A stretch of 64,000 nt of DNA from Phanerodontia chrysosporium (lineage: Eukaryota; Basidiomycota; Agaricomycetes; Polyporales; Phanerochaetaceae): contig MJGA01000013.1 of NCBI GenBank assembly GCA_001910725.1, positions 186,001-250,000 on the forward strand, read 5' to 3'. Numbering within the stretch: position 1 is the stretch's first letter; each line of letters opens with the position of its first letter. The position numbers and the translations under genes were made by a program. Below, in pieces: positions 23,426 to 35,298 of the stretch. Below the pieces are notes generated by a model. That model was given only the letters and a program-made list of their open reading frames with translations, was not told the origin of the DNA and did not search any database.

Positions 23426-24196
23426 ATGTCTAGCCTGGCGACCACCGACGCATGCTCAGCCGCTCTCCAGACTTTGATCTCCATGCTGCCAGGTCCACCC
23501 CTTGTCATCGCTGGAACGACTGCAATTGCGGCGGTCAAGAGCGGTCAGGCAGGCCGTGCAGTCGGGCTGGTGTATGAAATGGTCGTTCCCGACATCGAAG
23601 CCATTCTGCAGGCGCTTGAAGCACTCTTTGACGAGATAGCGAAGAAGATCAACCACGCAATTTCTGCTTTGGTTGCTATTGTGGACGATACCAGTCCCTG
23701 TGCTACGGAGCAGCGCAAAAGGTACTGCGAAGTAACGCTCAGGATCGACGACCCTTACAAGTTGCAGAAAGTGTACAACAAGTACATAGGTATTTAGCAT
23801 TCGTGATAACGTGTACGTTCTGATGCGGTTCTAGATCACTTGGTATCCTCTGGAAGCACAAGGATCAGTGGAGACAGGTCAAGTCCGAGTATACAGTCCA
23901 GAGGGTAGGAAAGACTCGAACTCTCGCCAAGAAACTCAAGGTGCTTCGGGAGCAGGGCGTTGAGCTCGACTTGAAGGCCACCGTAAGCGTCGACAATTAT
24001 TTCTGCTCACAATTAACCACTGAATACGCTCATCCAGTCTTCCTCGTCGCGTCTCCTGACGGAGGATCCAGCTGGAGAACCATCTTCCGACGCGCCACCG
24101 GTCACGCATACTCTAGTCCATGCGGCGCCAGGGGATGGAGTGACGAGGATCGCAGTTGGTACGTTTCAGGTTGGTATATGCAGGTTTACCGGCTAA
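23426..24196 (+). CDS. Small helical protein (family S, subgroup A)
   Basis: The protein begins MSSLATTDACSAALQTL and has a hydrophobic stretch (PLVIAGTTAIAAV), then VVPDIEAILQALEALFDEI and the subgroup motif KRYCEVTLRIDDPYKLQKVY. An intron (donor GTACAT, acceptor TTCTAG near 23835) leads to a basic helical exon (LGILWKHKDQWRQVKSEY, then KTRTLAKKLKVLREQGVEL). A further GTAAGC intron leads to a short acidic/Pro tail ending near 24196. The motif [KR]xYCxxxLxxxDPYxLxxxY is shared with the genes at 25492 and 44570. The predicted product is about 210 residues and largely helical, with a possible membrane-inserting N-terminus. The function is unknown; the last exon is less certain than the first two. 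Confidence 0.62.
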
Positions 24197-24440
24197 TCGT
24201 AAGTCAGAGTGCAAGCCTAACGGCGAACCTGTTATCTGGGTGTGAACCCGCGCATATTCCTTAGGCAAGCGCCAGGGTTGGGTCCTTTGTCGCTCTTTGA
24301 TTCGTTCATATCCAACTATAATCCACTCTTTAAATGCAGTGCTATGTATTGATGCGTTCTCTCGCGCTGCATATGACGGGAGGTACCTTTTCGTGTTCCC
24401 GCCTATGATGCGGGGCTTTGGAAATCTTGAAAGGCACTGT

Positions 24441-25060
24441 GAGCAGATTATGTAAGCGTACATAATGCCAAACAAGGCATAACTACTACTATGTACGGTT
24501 GCCGCGCACCGACAAGCGCCCGGTCCGACGACAAACCGTCACGCACCGAAGTCGACGTCGCATCATCCTCTCTCAGTCTGCTCTCGTCCTCAATATCGCG
24601 TGTTCAACGCACCAACCCATGTCCTCGCCGGGATTACCGTCCATCCCATCACCGCCACATATGCACAGACCGCTGTCCGAGTCCTGGTACTTTCCTCGCG
24701 GAATGTAGGGTGGTGCGGAGCGCGGCATACGCTCTGAAACCCCGAGGTAGCGAGACATCGGAGGTGAGTACAATGCTCGTCGGGGTCTTTTGATGTGTGT
24801 CGTGCTGCTGCTTTGAAGCTCGCGACACGGACTTGGCTCCATACCTGGCGAAGCTGCAAACACACCCCGTACCATGTGCTCGTCTACAAGCGTATGCACG
24901 CGGTGTCGGGGTTGCTCTGGAAGCTCTGACACAACACACCGGGTACTTGATGGTCGACGCCTGGTCAAAGAACTCGATGCTCTCAGTCGTCAAGCTACGA
25001 TGCCTCGTGCGTGCCGGACCCCCGCTGAGAGGAATGGAGGATCTTCGCGCGTCACGGCAA
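24441..25060 (+). repeat. Diverged copy of repeat R1
   Basis: Blocks of clear similarity to 20438-21250 occur in the same order. They include ATTATGTAAGCGT...TGCCAAACA, CCGTCCATC, TTTCCTCGCGGA, AGCTCGCGACAC, ACCTGGCGAA and TGGAGGATCTTCGCG. The copy is shorter and more divergent than the two arms of the inverted duplication. No conserved ORF spans the copies. Confidence 0.6.
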
Positions 25061-25491
25061 ACATCCTCCGCTCTGTGCGACGGACACCGAATCGTATTTG
25101 ATCTATCACCATCTTGCTCTATCCTAAATGCACGACAATGTACGCTGCCTGGTGTCTGGATACTCTGTCGCGTCGGTGTCAACGGCCGCGTTCCTCGCAT
25201 GCGCAACAACCTCCTCGATCCTGTCTTTAAGTTGGCGGAGCCCTTGTACTGTACGGAGCATACCATAAGGGAGTACAGAGTCTCGTGCTTCTTGTTAGAC
25301 TCACACATGGAGCGTTCAGCGCAGTGGAAGCCGACTATATAAGCTTTGCCCGCAGGTCGACGGTGGACTATCTTCATAACCTGTTTACCTCTAACCATCC
25401 CCAAGTACTCACGTCTTCTTATCAAATCAGCTGCGGTACGTCCCATACCCGTTGCGCACTGCACTAGTATGATACTGACTTGCGAACAGAC

Positions 25492-26074
25492 ATGGCATCC
25501 ATCACCGAGGTCGGCAATGGTCTGGCGCAGCCTATTCTCCTGGCAGGCCAGGTTCTCGAATCGCTGTACGAGACCGTTATCCCGAACGTGGAGGCCAGCC
25601 TCGAGGAGGTCGAGACCCAACTCCGAGATGTTTCAGCCACGCTCAAGGACTCGATCGCCGCCTTGCATACCATCGTTCTCGATAGTGAACCCGACGCGAA
25701 GAAGAAGCGCACCGCCTACTGCAACGTGGTGCTGAAAGTCGAGGATCCTTACACTTTGGAGAACCAGTACACGGTGTATGTCAGACTCCTACAGGTATTG
25801 TATGTGTGTCTGACCATGTCTCTAGTTTGTTGGCAGATTTTTGTGTGCGCCGGCAGCAGTGGGAGGACATGAAGTCGGAGTCTGCGTACGGGAGGATAGG
25901 AGCGACTCGTGCACTCGCCGAGGACGTCAAAATGCTCCTGGACAGGTCCATGAAGCTCAAGGATGAGGCCACCGTGAGTCTGGCGTAGCTTACTCTTGAG
26001 ATAGCGATGCTGACCGTTGACATCAGGAAACTTCCTCCCGTATTCGGAAGCAGGGAGCGCACACTCCCCTCTAG
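25492..26074 (+). CDS. Small helical protein (family S, subgroup A)
   Basis: The start is MASITEVGNGLAQPILL at 25492. VIPNVEASLEEVETQL, then DSIAALHTIVLD, form amphipathic helices. The subgroup motif reads RTAYCNVVLKVEDPYTLENQY. An intron with a perfect GTATGT donor (near 25778-25825) joins YTV to LLADFCVRRQQWEDMKSE and a basic/acidic helix (ALAEDVKMLLDRSMKLKDEA). A GTGAGT to ATCAG intron gives a short last exon ending in TAG at 26072-26074. A further helical-looking segment (AVRAKAKSICRYNAALSTL, about 26161) lies downstream after a possible acceptor and may be an alternative last exon. The TKL kinase at 27104 is the next gene on the same strand. Function unknown. Confidence 0.65.
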
Positions 26075-27103
26075 GCGACACCAAGAGAGCCGGTGAGAGC
26101 AGCAATAGTTAGTTCGCTTCATACTTCCATACGCATGTGTTTGAACTGACAACGCCCCAGGCTGTCCGCGCAAAGGCCAAGTCGATCTGCCGGTATAATG
26201 CCGCGCTTAGTACACTTAGCAAATACCTGGAGCTGGATCTTATGTCTCTTGTCTCTGTAGTTCTCAGCCCATTACAATACACTTGTTTGCCATGATACTA
26301 CGTGCAAGAGTGCTGTCGCCCTGCATGCGATCATAAACGACTGTTGGCATGTCTGACTGCTCGCGGATACCCAGGGTCCGGCACGGACGGGCGCCTGTGC
26401 TTTTCTCGCCCGCATCCCGCCTCCACGGCTCTCAGCGACCACGTACCCTCCCGTCAAAAGCGTTTTCTCGCATTACTCGATGCCTGCAATTATTCCCTCC
26501 GTAAAGAAACTATCTGGGCTTCCTCAGGCGACATGGACGTTGGCTGTAAACACTGCGAAAGCGGCACCGCAGAAATTCGCAGACGCACCCGCTCGACCTC
26601 GCCGTAGAAACCGGTAGCCTCAGCCGTTAACTGGACATGAGCATCAGGACTACAATGCCCACCGCCTAGAGCCAGGTACAGCAAGATTCAGACGAATCTT
26701 CCGGCTGACATGCCGGGCGCGCGACCGGCAGCAGATAATCAAGGGTCACGCTCATTGCAGACCATTGCCTGGTCTTTGTTTTCTGCGCAGAGGTCCAGCT
26801 TGTATCACCGCCTTGACACACACGCTCTGCTTCCGATGAGAACCATCCAGGGTAGTCCTTGTCTGCCATGCGGGTCTCGGGCACGTCCCAGTTGCAAAGA
26901 ACACAGCCGCCTAGGTATTGTCAGGTCCTTCGCCGTCTCTACATGGACGACATGTAACCACCCCTCGTGCTGATCTTGTTTCTCGCGGCTGGTGCGTGTT
27001 TCTTGAGAATCTCTCCTCGCGCTGTCGCCGATATAACCCACCTAGGGCATGCTTTCCCGCCATCCAAAAATCCAGCTACGGCACCCGAGAGCGTCGATCC
27101 AAT
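26075..27103. other. Intergenic, upstream of TKL kinase
   Basis: No supported gene apart from the possible alternative last exon of the upstream small protein near 26161-26220. It should contain the promoter of the kinase gene at 27104. Confidence 0.4.
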
Positions 27104-29837
27104 ATGGCTTCGGAGTCGCTACCCGAGGAAGACAAAGTAGGCCCTCTGGAGATCACTTTCACCCGTGCGTCCGATCTCCTGCCTGATCCCATGCTTCCCT
27201 CACCACCCGCCCCCACGCAGACCTCCGCGGCAACCTCAGCCAGAAGGGCGTATACACTCTGTACTTCAAGCACAACACAGACCGAAATGCGTTTTGCAAA
27301 CGGCCGCCGCCGCCAGACCCAACATCGACGCCGAACTGGATTTCCAGCCCGCCCTCGCCACCGTTCAATCTGTAAGCGTCTATCGCCCGACCTCCCGCTG
27401 CCCATCGCTGACTGTTCAAGCAGAGTGCTGACCGTCGGAACATTTGCCCTGCAGCTGGAGGTATTTGGGGGCCCGAAACCCGCGTTTGGGGCGGTATCCC
27501 AGGACTTGGTGGGATGGGTGCAGGTGCCGCTGTTCGAGCTGTTCTCAGGTGCGCAGTACATCTCTTCACTTCGGGAAGGGGCACGTACAGATGAGCCGCG
27601 CTGCAGAGATACCACGTCCCTTCAAGCTCGCGGCGCCCATGTCCATCCTGGACTCCGAACCAAAGCCCAGCCCTGGGTCCATCGCCGCCTGCGTCACCGC
27701 CAAAGCCAGGGATAACATCGACCTTCGACCGCATCGGGAGTATATCGACGCTCGGCCGGCCCTCCGCACCCTGAGAATGACCGCCGTCGCCCTCCAGTCC
27801 TTCATGGACGTGTTCCCCAATCCAGCGCTGGCGCAGAGAGTTGTGAGTGTCATGCGTGTCTTAGATGACGCCATGGGACTCATACACTATCAGAAGGCGG
27901 GATACGTCTTTGCCGTTGCCACCCTCAAGCATCTATGCGAGAGCCGAAGGTCGCTCGACGACGTTCCGTACTTGGACCAGACCGTCGTATGGCACCTGTC
28001 ACATATGGTTGAGCTGTACCTCGGCTATTTCCGCAAGATGGTCTAGGAGAGCGACGATTGGCCCCAGAAGGCCAAATTCGCGCTAGCGGAGGATCTCTTC
28101 TTTGTCGTCTCCGGGTGTTTGGCGATAGTTTTTGGCCTCGCCGATATTTATGCAGGTGCGCGGCAGTGTCGCATGCAGCACAGACGCGTCTTGACGAACA
28201 GTTCCCCCAGACACGTCCTACAAGCACATGCAGAACGTCTCGCAAGCTGTTCACGACGGGGCCGTCGACTTCCAGATGAAGCTAGCGATACTGGGTGCAT
28301 CCATGCACAGAATTGGGGAAGAGCTGAGGCCTGTATCAATGGACAGGGACAAGTTCTTTCTCGATATCGCCTCGAAGTTTGCAGCCGCATACAAGACCAG
28401 TACAACTCCATCGGGGCCATGGATGGAGTATCTGCTGCAGATGCGAGGGCCGGTTGCGACTGCGATGCTGGACGGCTTCAAAGCAGTGAGTCGATCATCA
28501 GCAGTACGCGACGAGAGACTCACGCATTGCAGTACATCGACCATTCGGCGCGCGTGAATCCGCCCGACGGCGCAAAACTGCGCGGCACCGCGCGGCGCCT
28601 GATGGCGATGCTGGCGCACAGCTCGCACATGCTGCCGTCCGAGCTCGAGCTTCCGCTGTCGTCGTTTTCGAAGGGCGGTCCCGAGAAGACGCGCACCGCC
28701 GGCGTGGACGGCATGCTCGTCGAGGACACCGGGACGCAGAAGGGCTCGTACGGCTCGGTCGAGTTCCGGGCGTGGTGGCCCGCCAAGCGCGGCCAGGAGG
28801 TCCGCGTCGCGATCAAGACGATCGACAAGGCGATCACCGCGGACGCCATCAAGGTATGTTGCCTGCGACGTCTCGTCATGAGCTTCTTTCACTGACAAGG
28901 AAGATAGCATACCTACCTCGAGATACTCAATGGCTGGACGCTCCGGCACCCGCACCTGCTTCCGACGGAGGGCATCGTCCACAAGAACAACATGGTCGCG
29001 ATTGTCAGCGAAGAGATGAAGGGCGGCATGCTGTCGACATATATTCGGAAGCCTGAGTCCTTCAAAGCATTGTCGCATGAGAAGAAGATCAGACTGTTGA
29101 ACCTGTGGGTATGTAGGTCCCATTTGCTAGCAGCCGTGTAACATAGTATGCTCATTCCTTGGGTAGCTCAGACAAATCGCAGACGGAATCAATTACATGC
29201 ACAACGAGGGTGTTGCCCACGGGGACCTCCACGCTGTGAGCCGTCTACAAGCTCGTGCTTGTTTCGACCCTGACATCTCTGCAGGGAAACATCTTTCTCG
29301 ACACTCGGGACGGCACCAACCACAAGGTAGTCATCGGCGACTTTGGCCTCTCGATATACATCGACTCTGCGAGCAACATGTTCCAGTCCACGCGCGCAGG
29401 AAACGAACGCTACATTGCGCCAGAGCAATGCACGCCGATCATGACGAAGGAGGAGCTCGCCTCAAAAGACGCCCATTTTGGGATCCCGACGCCGTTCCTT
29501 TCGGCCTCACGGCGGCCCACCGCGCAGACGGACCTGTTCTCGTTCGCCATGCTCTGCATCGAGGTACGCTTCCGCGCCCTGGTCTGTATTCGAACACGAC
29601 CTAACAGCCGCGATAGTTGTACACGCAGGAGAGGCCCTTCCCGAGCTCGCCGAAGGCACCGTGGCCACCGCCATCCTCGAAGGTAGACGCCCGACCCCGC
29701 TGCCTGTGGCCATCGCGGAGCAGGAGCGGCTGGCGAAGCGCATCGAGACATGTTGGAGCCAGAACCCGCGCGACCGCGAGACTGCGGCCGAACTGTTCAG
29801 GGACATGCAGCGGATTGCGCCGTACGATTCTCCGTAG
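27104..29837 (+). pseudogene. C2-like/helical/TKL-type kinase (family T) with an in-frame nonsense codon
   Basis: Start MASESLPEED at 27104. The intron beginning GTGCGTCCGATC joins ITFT to HLRGNLSQKGVYTLYFK, and a GTAAGC intron joins the proline-rich loop to VLTVGTFALQLEVFGG: together a C2-like domain. The helical middle (DLRPHREYIDARPALRTL, KAGYVFAVATLKHL) leads to YLGYFRKMV, then TAG at 28044-28046. In the paralogue at 48731 this codon is TGG (W), and reading resumes in the same frame as ESDDWPQKAKFALAEDLF. The kinase downstream is undamaged: GSYGSVEFRAW, VAIKTIDKA, HGDLHAGN after splicing, GDFGLSIYID, RYIAPEQC and CWSQNPRDRETAAELF. One substitution therefore separates this allele from a full-length protein, unless the stop is read through or truncation is used. 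Confidence 0.78.
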
Positions 29838-30142
29838 CAGTCGCGCGACCTTGTGGCCCAGACTGCCGGTACCAGGACGGACATGCGTAGCTAGAGTATA
29901 GATCGCTAATAGATGGTAATGTACATATTTCAAGACTGCCAGTGACTCTAGAGATTGTGGAGCGAACTGCGTGAAGGTTCCGTTGAGGGTGCACATACTT
30001 TGAGCTAGAACGCTAAACCTGGAAGCTGCACTTGCGCAGGGCGACCATGCCGAAAGATGGTTACCACGCGGGATAGAAGTCATCTGGATCCCAGTCGTAA
30101 AGAAGGACACTGGACGTACGCTTCACATTTACTCACGTCAGG

Positions 30143-30634
30143 TTACATTGTAGCAGAGAGATTTGGCGTCGTACTGACCAGCCAGTCCCGCTCTAGCTCG
30201 TGCACCCTATCCCATAATCTGTGGATATCGGAGAGCAGTTGCTTGTCGGAGAAGACGAGCCTCAATCGTCGCGAAAAGTTCTTCCTCAAGTCATACTTGA
30301 GGAAGAGGTAGATACGATGGAAACTGTGTAAACGGTCAGCGAATGCAGTGAACCGCTTCAAGTTGGTGGTGACGTACGCCTCCCGCTCCTGCTTCAGCTC
30401 GTTGACCCTGCGGTAGTCTCTGTCGTCGCGATCCACAACAACCAATGCCGCGAGGCGTGTGGTGGCATGTCGCTCTAATTGTGCAATTCCTTTGTCGACT
30501 TCTTCAAGAGTGGCACGTATCTCAGCGAAGGTTGTGTCGGGGTTCTCGAGCCAGTACACGCGGGCAAAGTCGTAGCCTTCCTTCAAGCCAACGGCCAGAA
30601 GAACAGCACACCCAACTAGCACCTGCTGTATCAT
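30143..30634 (-). CDS. Small single-exon protein: hydrophobic N-terminus plus coiled coil
   Basis: One uninterrupted frame of 163 residues. It begins MIQQVLVGCAVLLAVGLKEG, likely a transmembrane segment or anchor, then a long charged coiled coil (FAEIRATLEEVDKGIAQL and onward) and basic helices (YDLRKNFSRRLRLVF, LWDRVHELERDWLV). It converges on the TKL kinase that ends at 29837, 306 nt away. The layout matches the small helical proteins elsewhere in the window, though it lacks the YC...DPY motif. Function unknown; a membrane-associated role is inferred from the first 20 residues. Confidence 0.62.
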   Translation of the reverse strand: MIQQVLVGCAVLLAVGLKEGYDFARVYWLENPDTTFAEIRATLEEVDKGIAQLERHATTRLAALVVVDRDDRDYRRVNELKQEREAYVTTNLKRFTAFADRLHSFHRIYLFLKYDLRKNFSRRLRLVFSDKQLLSDIHRLWDRVHELERDWLVSTTPNLSATM

Positions 30635-31849
30635 GTCAATGTGCTATCGCGTAGAGCAAGAGATGACAGAAGGATGAATGAAACCTGTCAGGGGGTCAGC
30701 GGGTGGGAGGTCGACGCTGTGCCGGTGTACATTCCCTGCGCGAGCACAGCGTTTTGAAGTTTCAGATGCTTTCCGTGTAGTCCCCCAGAGCATACGTTCA
30801 GTAGGTTCCCTGTGTGGTAAATGTAGCCGGTGTGATAAGTCACAGATCCCGACCGAGGGACGACTCCTGACCAGAGAAAGTGGCCCCGGCAGACTTGCCA
30901 TATATGGAGTGATGCGCGCCATGTTTGGCTGTGCATATGATTATGTAAGACGCTCACACGGGCAGCGCTGCCAAGACTGACGGGCGCGCTTATCCGACAT
31001 TGAGGTTTGTCGCTGACAAACTCGTGGTACACATCGCACATATGCCCCAGAATAAGGTGCCAGGTTGTTTGATTGTTCATCTCAGGTAGAATAGAACGGT
31101 TAGGCCTGTTCATGAGATAAGAACAACGGCGGCGGGGCAGGACCGCCATACGGAACAAGATACTCCTGGAACGTTTCGGCGTGTCAAACCGGAGTAGGAA
31201 CATAGCAAACGTACCAGTAGTAGCGCAGCCAATTCGTCTGAGAACTGCAGATATGGTAGCCATTGAGATGCACATTTCGGGACCGGCAATACAGTGAGTG
31301 ACGCACCGATACTCCTTGTTTTACCATTCTACATTGTGACGTGTAAACGAAGACAAATGCAGAACTACGCAGACAGAGTAAACCTACTCGGAGCCGAGTA
31401 GTCAGAGGCCCCAGCTACCACTGTTGTCGTAACCAGGGCATAGGTGGTGCCTTGACGTGGCGGGATATCACCGGCAGCAAAGCCTCGAGGCTCGGGCTGG
31501 GACCTGTTCTAAGCACCTCCATCGCCGACGTCCGCGCAGACGCACTCCGCGACAGAAAAATACAAGGGCCGCTCTCCGCATGATCCGCGTGATGGCGACG
31601 GCGCCGCATGTGGGTGCCGGTGATGGCAGGTCGTGTATCGCAGTGGACAGATCAGCATCAGTGTTTGAGAATGGAGAACAAGGAGCTGCATGTACTCACG
31701 TAACCGGAGCGCGCCCATCTTGACCATCAAAGCTCGAGGGCCGTACGGCCCGTTCTATCCCTCGTCTCACGGTACATAGGACACAAACATACGCAGGATG
31801 ACATAGTACATTCCGATGCTGTACAGAAAACTAAGCTGCAAGGCGTGCA
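30635..31849. other. Intergenic region with one recurring element
   Basis: No supported gene. A minus-strand reading near 31200-31275 (hydrophobic, TISAVLRRIGCATTG) is too short to call. The recurring element occurs at 30915-30950. Confidence 0.35.
30915..30950 (+). repeat. Recurring TTTGGC...ATTATGTAAG element, copy 4
   Basis: GCCATGTTTGGCTGTGCATATGA followed by TTATGTAAG. It lies about 290 nt upstream of the minus-strand small protein that starts at 30634. Confidence 0.4.
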
Positions 31850-33196
31850 TCAAACGCACATTGAACCATTCAAGTAGTGACACGCGAATACTACCAGCAG
31901 GATCCAGCCTAGGGACCAGCCCATGAAACGCCTCAAGAGCACGTAGACGACCTTGATAACGGAGATAAGGTCAAGAACGAGGGTCTGAATGATGAACTCC
32001 TCGCGATCGCGGAGCAGGCACACCCGGTGCAAGGCGAAGATGCGTCGCCGGATCTGCCGTCACTGCTGCTGGGCCGTCTGGTGCGGTCGGGCGTGTCTGA
32101 GGGTCCTCGTGCGTCATCGCCGCAATGAGAGGCTGCAGGAAGCCCACGCGGAAGTATTTCTGCAGGGAGTATCAGTGAACATATGGCCTCGCGACGCACG
32201 TCGTACCTCGTGGATGTGCTGCCGGACATCGTTACCGAGGACGAAGTTGTCGACCTTGAAGGGGTCGTACGGCACGGTGTCCGAAAGCTCGTGCGTCGCG
32301 GTCTGCCCCAATATGACCAGTGACGAGCACTGGGCACCCGGTGGTATGCGCACTGAGAGACCGAAGTCGGCGGGATGGTATCTCACTGGGGAGAGCGAGC
32401 TGAACCGGGTGTACGCCCACGTGTATCGGGTGGCATTGCAAACTTTGTTGATAGAGGCTGAGTGATATGCCTCAGAATACATGGAATAGGATGATTGTTT
32501 CCGCGGCGTCCCTAGAGCAGGCCGTCAGACACGGTGGGTTGGATGGCATGGCAGCGTACCGGTGTGCCACATCGTGTGCATGTATGAATGCGAATCCCTG
32601 AGGTGAAGCATGAGCACGATGTCCTCGACGAGTTGTAAGGGGATGCAGCTTGAGCACTCAGTGATCAGCAAACTCGACGATGTCGTTGACCAGATCAAAT
32701 TGAGGGCTGGTCATAGGCTGGTAGAACGGCATGACAATGTAAGGCACGTCTTCGTCTTCATCGTCGTTGAAACTGTCGAGGATGGGAATGGTGTGGTTCC
32801 TTGGATCGTCGCGTAGCTCAGGGAAATAAAAGCATCCAGCCAGCTGTAGTTCCTGTGGCTGGCGTGCGACGCGCATGATGCATACAAGACGTCCGTCTGA
32901 GACTCTAGTGGCATCGATAATGGTGGGATAGCACCACACAGATATCAGTTACACTCCGAAGACCTCCTCACAGGTAGGGGAATGAAGTCCTCACATTGAA
33001 ACGGGTCAATATCCAGCGATATGGTCCAGAATGGGACCCATCCAGGACGAAAGCGCGGTCGCAGCGTGTAGTCTCTGCTGGCAAGAAACTCTTGACGGTT
33101 CCGCCATTCCTGTATGTCGATTTCAAGAGCTGCGGCCTCGCCCTCGATGCGCCTCCCCACCCCCTGCAAGTTGTTAACAGGCTCCGTAGCGCCCAT
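31850..33196 (-). pseudogene. Family K kinase-like pseudogene
   Basis: All parts of a family K gene are present in order but damaged. The N-terminal exon is good (EWRNRQEFLASRDYTLRPR, GWVPFWT), and so is the N-lobe start (IIDATRVSDGRLVC). The lysine position reads VCIMRV, so Lys is replaced by Met. After EFADH comes a stop in place of QVLE (near 32665). The catalytic loop, spliced, reads HRDAAETI, with Ile replacing the metal-binding Asn, and the frame then shifts before SMYSEAYH. ADFGLSVRIPPG survives, but APE has become HEL. The C-lobe changes frame again (DPQTRPTA, then RQIRRRIFALHRVC), while the hydrophobic tail (VLDLISVIKVVYVLLRRF, GWSLGWILLVV) is preserved. Several independent lesions make this a true pseudogene. 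Confidence 0.75.
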
Positions 33197-33929
33197 AGGA
33201 GCTCCAGAGAGGCGGAGCCGAAGACGACGGCCCCTGCGATACTGTGCCGTGATAAGCGCTGATGCCGCATGAACCTACGTGTACCATACTCGGCCGCAAG
33301 CCTCCACCGCCACAGCACCGTACCTAACGTTTGTTTTCACGTCACTGCCTGTCTGCTCCCTCAGGACAATTGCTCCCCCACTATCAAGCTCTCTCAACGA
33401 TCACTTCGGAGAAAGTATCGACTCAGCCCTCGACCGCGTAACGGACGTGGTGGGGTCTGTCCATGACCTTGATCCTCATTGGCTTGTATTGAATGGCACG
33501 CCCACAGGCGCACAGATCTATGGAGAGACTTGAAAACGAAACTGTAGGTTGTCCTCCGATGTTTGCGGGCAACGGCTGACAGTCCATCTCCATTGCATTC
33601 ACTGATGTCTACCTTTCGCTGTCCCTGTATGATCTTGTCTGATGCCAGTGTCCCCGTCCGCGGCGAGCTGCCAATCAGTGCAGACGTTGTGCCATGGCAC
33701 GGGTGTTGCATGGTAATGTGCTCTACCCCTTGACATGACCCTGATACATGCTGCAGGACGCCACTCTACGACTTTAACACGGATACCGAGATCGGCGCAA
33801 GGCGGGCCACAGCGTCAGGCGCTTGATACTCACGTGACGTTTCCTGACGTAAACATTCTCACGGTTTCAGTTTATCAGACGGCTAGCGCCATCAGCTGCA
33901 CGATAATCAGTTGCTGATAACCCACGATC

Positions 33930-35298
33930 ATGTCGAACGCGCGATCCAACAGAAGTGCCGCCGCCGCCGCCGCTCGGGCCTCCGAGCTGCAACCTGCAGA
34001 GGTCTTCTGGTCCAGAAAGCAGCCGTTCCTTGCCTCGCGCGGATACACACTACGCCCCAGGTATCATCCCGGATGGCGGCCATCCTGGCACGGCATCCCA
34101 GGCGTCGATCCCCGTGCACACGAAGACTTTTGGAAGCTCCCAGTGAGTACTCGTGAAATCGCGTCTTCTGTGCGTGTACACTGACCCAGGGCCACCGAAA
34201 CAGTACTGGAAGAACGTAATCGACGCCAGACGCGTTTCTGACGGACAGCTTGTGTGCATCAAACGCGTCCAGAGTGGAGGTAGCGAACTGGAAATTGTCA
34301 ACTACCTATCCAGACACGAAACTCGAGGCGATCCGCAGAACCACAGTGTTCCCATCCTGGAGAGCTTCCAGGACAATGAAGACCCCCAGATCACATACAT
34401 CGTCATGCCTTTCTTCCGGCGCATGGACAATCCGCCATTCGATCTCATTAACGACGTCTTGGATTTTGCGGATCAAGTTCTAGAGGTGCGGTTCGCAAAT
34501 TGAGTGGCCTTACTGATACTGACCATCATCTGTGAGCAGGGTCTTGTATACATGCACGGCCAAGAAGTGGCCCATAGGTGAGCAACCTCTTGCGCAACGC
34601 AGGAAGCCGAGATCTGAACGCGAAGCAGAAACACTGTCAGCAACAACATCCTCATGGACGCGAGGGCGATGTACCCTCAGGGCTTTCATCCGGTACGGAC
34701 TGGCCGTTCTTTGGACTTGACCTACCCAGCGAGGCCACACACCCGCGTGGCCACCATGCACGGGACGCGATACTACTTTATTGATTATGGAGTGGCCGTG
34801 CGTATCCCGCCTTTCGAGACCAGACTTGCGATAGGAAACGTCGGCGACAACACGACCGCACCGGAAATGTCTGCGCTCACGCCATACGACCCGTTCAAGG
34901 TGGACGTGTACGTCCTAGGACAAGTGCTGCAGAGGCAGATCCACGACGTGCGTTGTATCCAGGCGTTTGCTGCGCGTGAACTGTTGCTGATCGTTTCGCA
35001 GAAATACTACAGGGTGCAGTTCCTTTGGCCGCTCATCGAGGCGATGACGCGCCAAGATCCGGCGGCGCGTCCCACAGCTGAGCAGGCCCTCGTCCAGTGG
35101 CGCGCCATCCGTAGGCGCGTCTTGCTCTTCCAGCGCGCGTGCCGACTCCGTGGACGCAACGAGGCCGCATTGGAGGCGATTGTACTCGACGTGATTTCTG
35201 TCCTCAAGGTCGTGTACATCATCTCAAGGCTGTTCACTGGCTGGTCGCTTCAGTGGCTCTGGCTGCTCTTGGCTTCTACTGGCCGCAGGCGCGAGTAA
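33930..35298 (+). CDS. Family K pseudokinase (HRN and DYG), open frame
   Basis: Start MSNARSNRS at 33930, with a short alanine run coded by CCG/GCC repeats, then FWSRKQPFLASRGYTLRPR and GWRPSW. The intron from GTGAGT to AAACAG joins KLP to YWKNVIDARRVSDG. LVCIKRV keeps the lysine. The intron inside the catalytic loop (GTGAGC to GAAGCAG, 51 nt, branch CTGAA) splices to HRNTVSNNILMD, so the catalytic Asp is Asn. The DFG motif reads IDYGVAV. TAPEMSALTPYDPFKVDVYV and RPTAEQALVQWRAIRRRV follow, and the tail (LDVISVLKVVYIISRLF, GWSLQWLWLLL) is intact. All exons stay in frame, so this looks like a maintained protein that cannot catalyse phosphotransfer in the usual way. ACGTAAAC lies about 75 nt upstream. 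Confidence 0.78.

Noticed and set aside
24649..25620. 323-codon minus-strand ORF
   Set aside because: It spans repeat R1 and the antisense of the 25492 gene, is Arg/Ser-rich, and is not conserved in the other R1 copies.
27180..27240. Frameshift in the first exon of the 27104 kinase
   Set aside because: An intron with a GTGCGT donor and CACGCAG acceptor explains the frame change and matches the intron in the 48731 paralogue.
28251..29123. 290-codon minus-strand ORF
   Set aside because: It lies antisense to the kinase exons of the 27104 gene, whose glycine loop, Lys and splice sites fit a known fold. The antisense reading has no domain.
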